Assembly: GCA_021205375.1 (NCBI GenBank)
Contig: JAJPXR010000107.1
Span: 1-14,297, forward strand
DNA: 14,297 nucleotides
Direction: 5' to 3'
Origin: Clostridiales bacterium
GTDB taxonomy: Bacteria > Bacillota > Clostridia > Oscillospirales > Oscillospiraceae
Shown: positions 13,401 through 14,297 of the stretch, one piece after another
Layout of the letters: every line of letters begins with the position of its first letter
Numbering within the stretch: the stretch's first letter is position 1
Notes under the pieces: generated by a model
Told to the model about the DNA's origin: nothing
The model's input: the letters and a program-made list of their open reading frames with translations, nothing else
The model's database searches: none
Program-made: the position numbers and the translations under genes

Positions 13401-14036
13401 GGCCTCCGCGGCAGCCTTGGCTTCCGCAGCGGCTTTTGCTTCGGCGGCGGCTTTTGCCTCCTCTGCCGCTTTGACCGCCTGGGTCAGCTCATCCAGCCGT
13501 GCCTGATACTCGGCCAGCAGCCGAGCCGTCTCGTCCGGCTGTTCCGGTTGATCCTGGTCGGGGGCGGGGACAGGTTCCGGCTCCGGCTCGGCGGTCTGTG
13601 CCGGGGCGTCCTCCTTCGCCAATTTGATGGCGATTTTCAGCAACGCCCGCAGACCGTCGTGGAACGTGGAGGAAGCATAAATCATGATTTTGCTCCCATC
13701 CTGATAGTAGACGTTAAAATTCAATTTTTCTCCAGGTGCCTCCCTGACGCTTTTCAGCCCCGCCAGGGGGAGCCGGGTGGTGGTGCCCTGCTTTTTGAGC
13801 AGGAAAGGGAAGCCGTCGTGGTAAAGCGCCTCCGACGTCAGCAGGAATCCGGTTTTTTCGCTGCCCAAAATCGTCGTGTCGTAAAGCGCGAAGACCTCCT
13901 CCTGCTGGGCTTGCTGCGCATAAGTGCGCATGGCGGTGTTCAGCGCTTTTGCCTTCACCTCTGCGGCAGGCTGGAACCGCCACTTCCCGCTGTTGGCGGC
14001 TTCTATCAGTTTCGTTCCCTGTTCTTTGGTCAACAT
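10407..14036 (-). CDS. Giant Sel1/TPR repeat protein with PH-like N-terminus
   Basis: The 1209-residue product has no signal peptide and is probably cytoplasmic. Residues about 50-123 form a small beta-rich domain (LYDTTILGSEKTGFLLT, FNVYYQDGSKIMIYASS) that may be PH/GRAM-like. An acidic Pro/Glu stretch and an Ala/Glu/Lys tract (189-242) lead into repeat module 1 (about 246-460). A second tract (about 461-498) precedes module 2 (499-647), and a Pro/Lys-rich linker (649-702) precedes a small unrecognised domain (about 703-770) and module 3 (770-1209). At least ten repeats are canonical 36-residue Sel1 units, such as YVNAQCNLGYVYAQGEG, ending in YEKAAQQG. Sel1 proteins are scaffolds for protein complexes; no partner is evident here. 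The start at 14036 is chosen over an upstream in-frame ATG at 14198 because AGGGGGG lies seven bases before it and the promoter lies between the two. It is the first gene of the minus-strand group. Confidence 0.9.
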   Translation of the reverse strand: MLTKEQGTKLIEAANSGKWRFQPAAEVKAKALNTAMRTYAQQAQQEEVFALYDTTILGSEKTGFLLTSEALYHDGFPFLLKKQGTTTRLPLAGLKSVREAPGEKLNFNVYYQDGSKIMIYASSTFHDGLRALLKIAIKLAKEDAPAQTAEPEPEPVPAPDQDQPEQPDETARLLAEYQARLDELTQAVKAAEEAKAAAEAKAAAEAKAAAEAKAAAEAKAAAEAKAAAEAKAAAEASPDADALYQEGKAQMKAQDWDAGIRYWTQAAELGNADAMKYLCDFYLLGSIDDDGWAIPSSEPYIDPKQAISWGKRAMERGVDVSHYIVMAYQTLGQNEEAYAFGKQAVTDGWKTQWAMMRLCIDLERYEEAISWGEKWDAARGGTMAKECLEETAKTALKYAATSEQFGRMDEALNERKKAAGLGNPEGMYLLARMYELGQGTPQDREKALALYEQAAAKGYNAAAAAKATAEAKAAAEAKAAAEAKAAAEAKAAAEAKATSPEELFAAGFAAYQEKQYDRAFPLVEQAAQQGHAEAQHYLALFYFNGRGCPVDKAKAHDWWEKAARQGHAEAQYNMGAYYSKNGKDMGKALYWYEKAAAQGHEGALYFLGTCYEEGTGVAKDAKKALALYEQSAAKGYLLAEFAVDRVKTSMPAAQTVSKPKTASKSAAPKPEPAKQAAPAPKPAPAEQPKPKPAPKATSGAKEESTHCISATYMYNDNDAYYFMENKTYELFEAPAGALEDTFGDEDDNCQVILYMWGNKVIRVKKTTDASALQDLVDAGVAAYHAGAYHKAFPLLSGAAEQGSAKAQFTLGICYDFGYGVKEDKAKAAEWYEKAAQQGYVNAQCNLGYVYAQGEGVTKDEAKAFYWYEEAAQQGNARAQCNLGNCYDFGKGATKDKAKAFYWYEKAADQGYARAQYCLGVCYEKGEGVLQDIEKAIELYEQAAANGFTLSNGSLTQTINQLKGSAEERRMSGSFVLGFSYYTGQNGLPKDLDMAIYHAYAPAKWGDVQAQLLLARCYLDRRKTPQDEKEALAWFEKASEQGSFIAQYNIGCMYAEGRGVRKDLKTAAAWFDKAVDTAWAAYIDWKDRPFNHKYDTNWDEGQGAEALVLLVAYCYASGYRVRKNEKKAVALFEKVCESGGQWLYDIALLYDKGCCGIAKNWKIARSFYQKARAEGWDDKSEKMYGIERRRFCPIYEDRGLVIQYRSFFLL
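11199..11630 (-). repeat. Four tandem 108-base Sel1 repeats
   Basis: Four head-to-tail units of exactly 108 bases occupy 11630-11523, 11522-11415, 11414-11307 and 11306-11199. Long stretches agree between neighbouring units: AATAGAAGGCTTTGGCCT begins at 11333 and again at 11441, and [CT]TCGTACC recurs at 11325, 11433 and 11541. Each unit encodes one 36-residue Sel1 repeat. The DNA-level likeness suggests recent duplication or gene conversion. Confidence 0.85.
12543..12656 (-). repeat. Second Ala/Glu/Lys hexapeptide tract
   Basis: About six copies of an 18-base unit encode the period-6 motif K-A-A-A-E-A, ending in KATSPEELF. The copies differ mainly at synonymous positions. The tract should form a rigid single helix separating repeat modules 1 and 2 of the Sel1 protein. 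Confidence 0.8.
13311..13472 (-). repeat. First Ala/Glu/Lys hexapeptide tract
   Basis: About eight 18-base units encode K-A-A-A-E-A repeats (protein residues 189-242), similar in style to the long helix of TolA. Codons vary (GCTTTTGCCTCGGCAGCG versus GCTTTCGCTTCTGCGGCG on the plus strand), so the protein pattern, not the DNA, is conserved. It links the N-terminal domain to repeat module 1. Confidence 0.85.
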
Positions 14037-14096
14037 ACAAGTTCCCCCCTGTCTTGTGCCTGCGGTATAGCATTTGTCGGTTTCCGTTCTTTCGTT

Positions 14097-14125
14097 ATTA
14101 TGACATATTTCCATCTGGAAAGCAA
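14097..14125 (-). promoter_or_regulatory. Probable sigma-A promoter of the Sel1-repeat gene
   Basis: On the minus strand a -35-like TTGCTT (14125-14120) and a -10 CATAAT (14102-14097) are separated by exactly 17 bases, inside an AT-rich stretch that contrasts with the coding DNA. The -10 box matches the consensus at five of six bases and the -35 box at three. It lies about 60 bases before the chosen start at 14036. Confidence 0.6.
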
Positions 14126-14216
14126 CGGATTTAGACTTAACATTTTCAAAAATGCCTGCATCATTCGCAGAACACAAGACTGCCTGTGCCGATTCCATAC
14201 GCAGGGGAAATGGGAA

Positions 14217-14242
14217 AACCCCAGCCCTTGTTGGCTGGGGTT
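14217..14242 (-). terminator. Hairpin upstream of the Sel1 promoter, probable terminator
   Basis: AACCCCAGCC (14217-14226) and GGCTGGGGTT (14233-14242) form a perfect 10-base stem with a six-base loop. Read on the minus strand it is followed by TTCCC, giving a run of four T across the stem end. It probably ends a minus-strand gene lying beyond the window and insulates the promoter at 14097-14125. Confidence 0.55.
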
Positions 14243-14258
14243 CGCAGGAACTTGGGGC

Positions 14259-14297
14259 AACCGCCCACCGATAAGCGGCGGCAATGCGGTTTTTAAA
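14259..14297. other. Window end with a second possible hairpin
   Basis: AACCGC (14259-14264) can pair with GCGGTT (14286-14291), with an inner CCG/CGG stem, and the plus strand continues TTTTAAA. This resembles a weak plus-strand terminator, but no plus-strand gene feeds into it within the window. No coding region is supported between 14126 and 14297. Confidence 0.25.

Noticed and set aside
11199..13472. Repeated DNA considered as a CRISPR or VNTR array
   Set aside because: The repeats are in frame, have no spacers, and encode Sel1 units or Ala/Glu/Lys helices of one protein.
14037..14198. N-terminal extension of the Sel1 protein to an ATG at 14198
   Set aside because: The promoter-like sequence at 14097-14125 and the ribosome site at 14044-14050 lie inside this stretch, so translation should begin at 14036.

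Overview
The window looks like a chromosomal piece of a GC-rich, low-GC-Gram-positive-type Firmicute, most likely a gut clostridium of the Oscillospiraceae/Ruminococcaceae kind. The reasons are strong AGGAGG-type ribosome sites, a Gram-positive lipoprotein, a large secreted beta-helix protein with a C-terminal NYGAAAQ domain that I associate with clostridial surface proteins, and a PqqD-like/HPr-kinase-like gene pair. This assignment is inference. I see no rRNA, tRNA, CRISPR array, insertion sequence or phage gene.

Left part, plus strand (255-9203): a co-directional run of seven genes. A 1425-residue secreted beta-helix protein comes first. Behind it, with an excellent Shine-Dalgarno overlapping its stop codon, lies a 43-residue peptide gene (4545-4676). 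Then follow a small acidic lipoprotein (start overlapping the peptide stop as TGATG), a hairpin, a 90-residue PqqD-like protein, an HPr-kinase-like ATPase (again TGATG), an ABC exporter whose N-terminus is a signal-peptidase-like (S26B type, Ser/His/Asp) domain, and a membrane-anchored coiled-coil protein. A strong hairpin at 9237-9264 ends the run.

The most interesting reading is that 4545-9203 is a compact peptide maturation and export cassette: candidate precursor, leader-binding PqqD-like protein, kinase-like modifier, and an exporter carrying its own serine protease domain where known peptide exporters carry a cysteine (C39) protease. None of the usual RiPP catalysts (radical SAM, LanM, YcaO, lasso B2/C) is visible, so if this is a RiPP system it is not one of the common classes. 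The functional link is inferred from gene order and motifs, not proven.

Right part, minus strand (14036-9401): a 1209-residue cytoplasmic Sel1/TPR repeat protein made of three repeat modules separated by Ala/Glu/Lys-rich and Pro/Lys-rich linkers, followed by two small proteins I do not recognise (112 and 180 residues). A reasonable sigma-A-like promoter and an upstream hairpin precede the first gene. The two gene groups converge on the shared hairpin at 9237-9264. The 52-base poly-C at the left end is probably a sequencing or assembly artefact.
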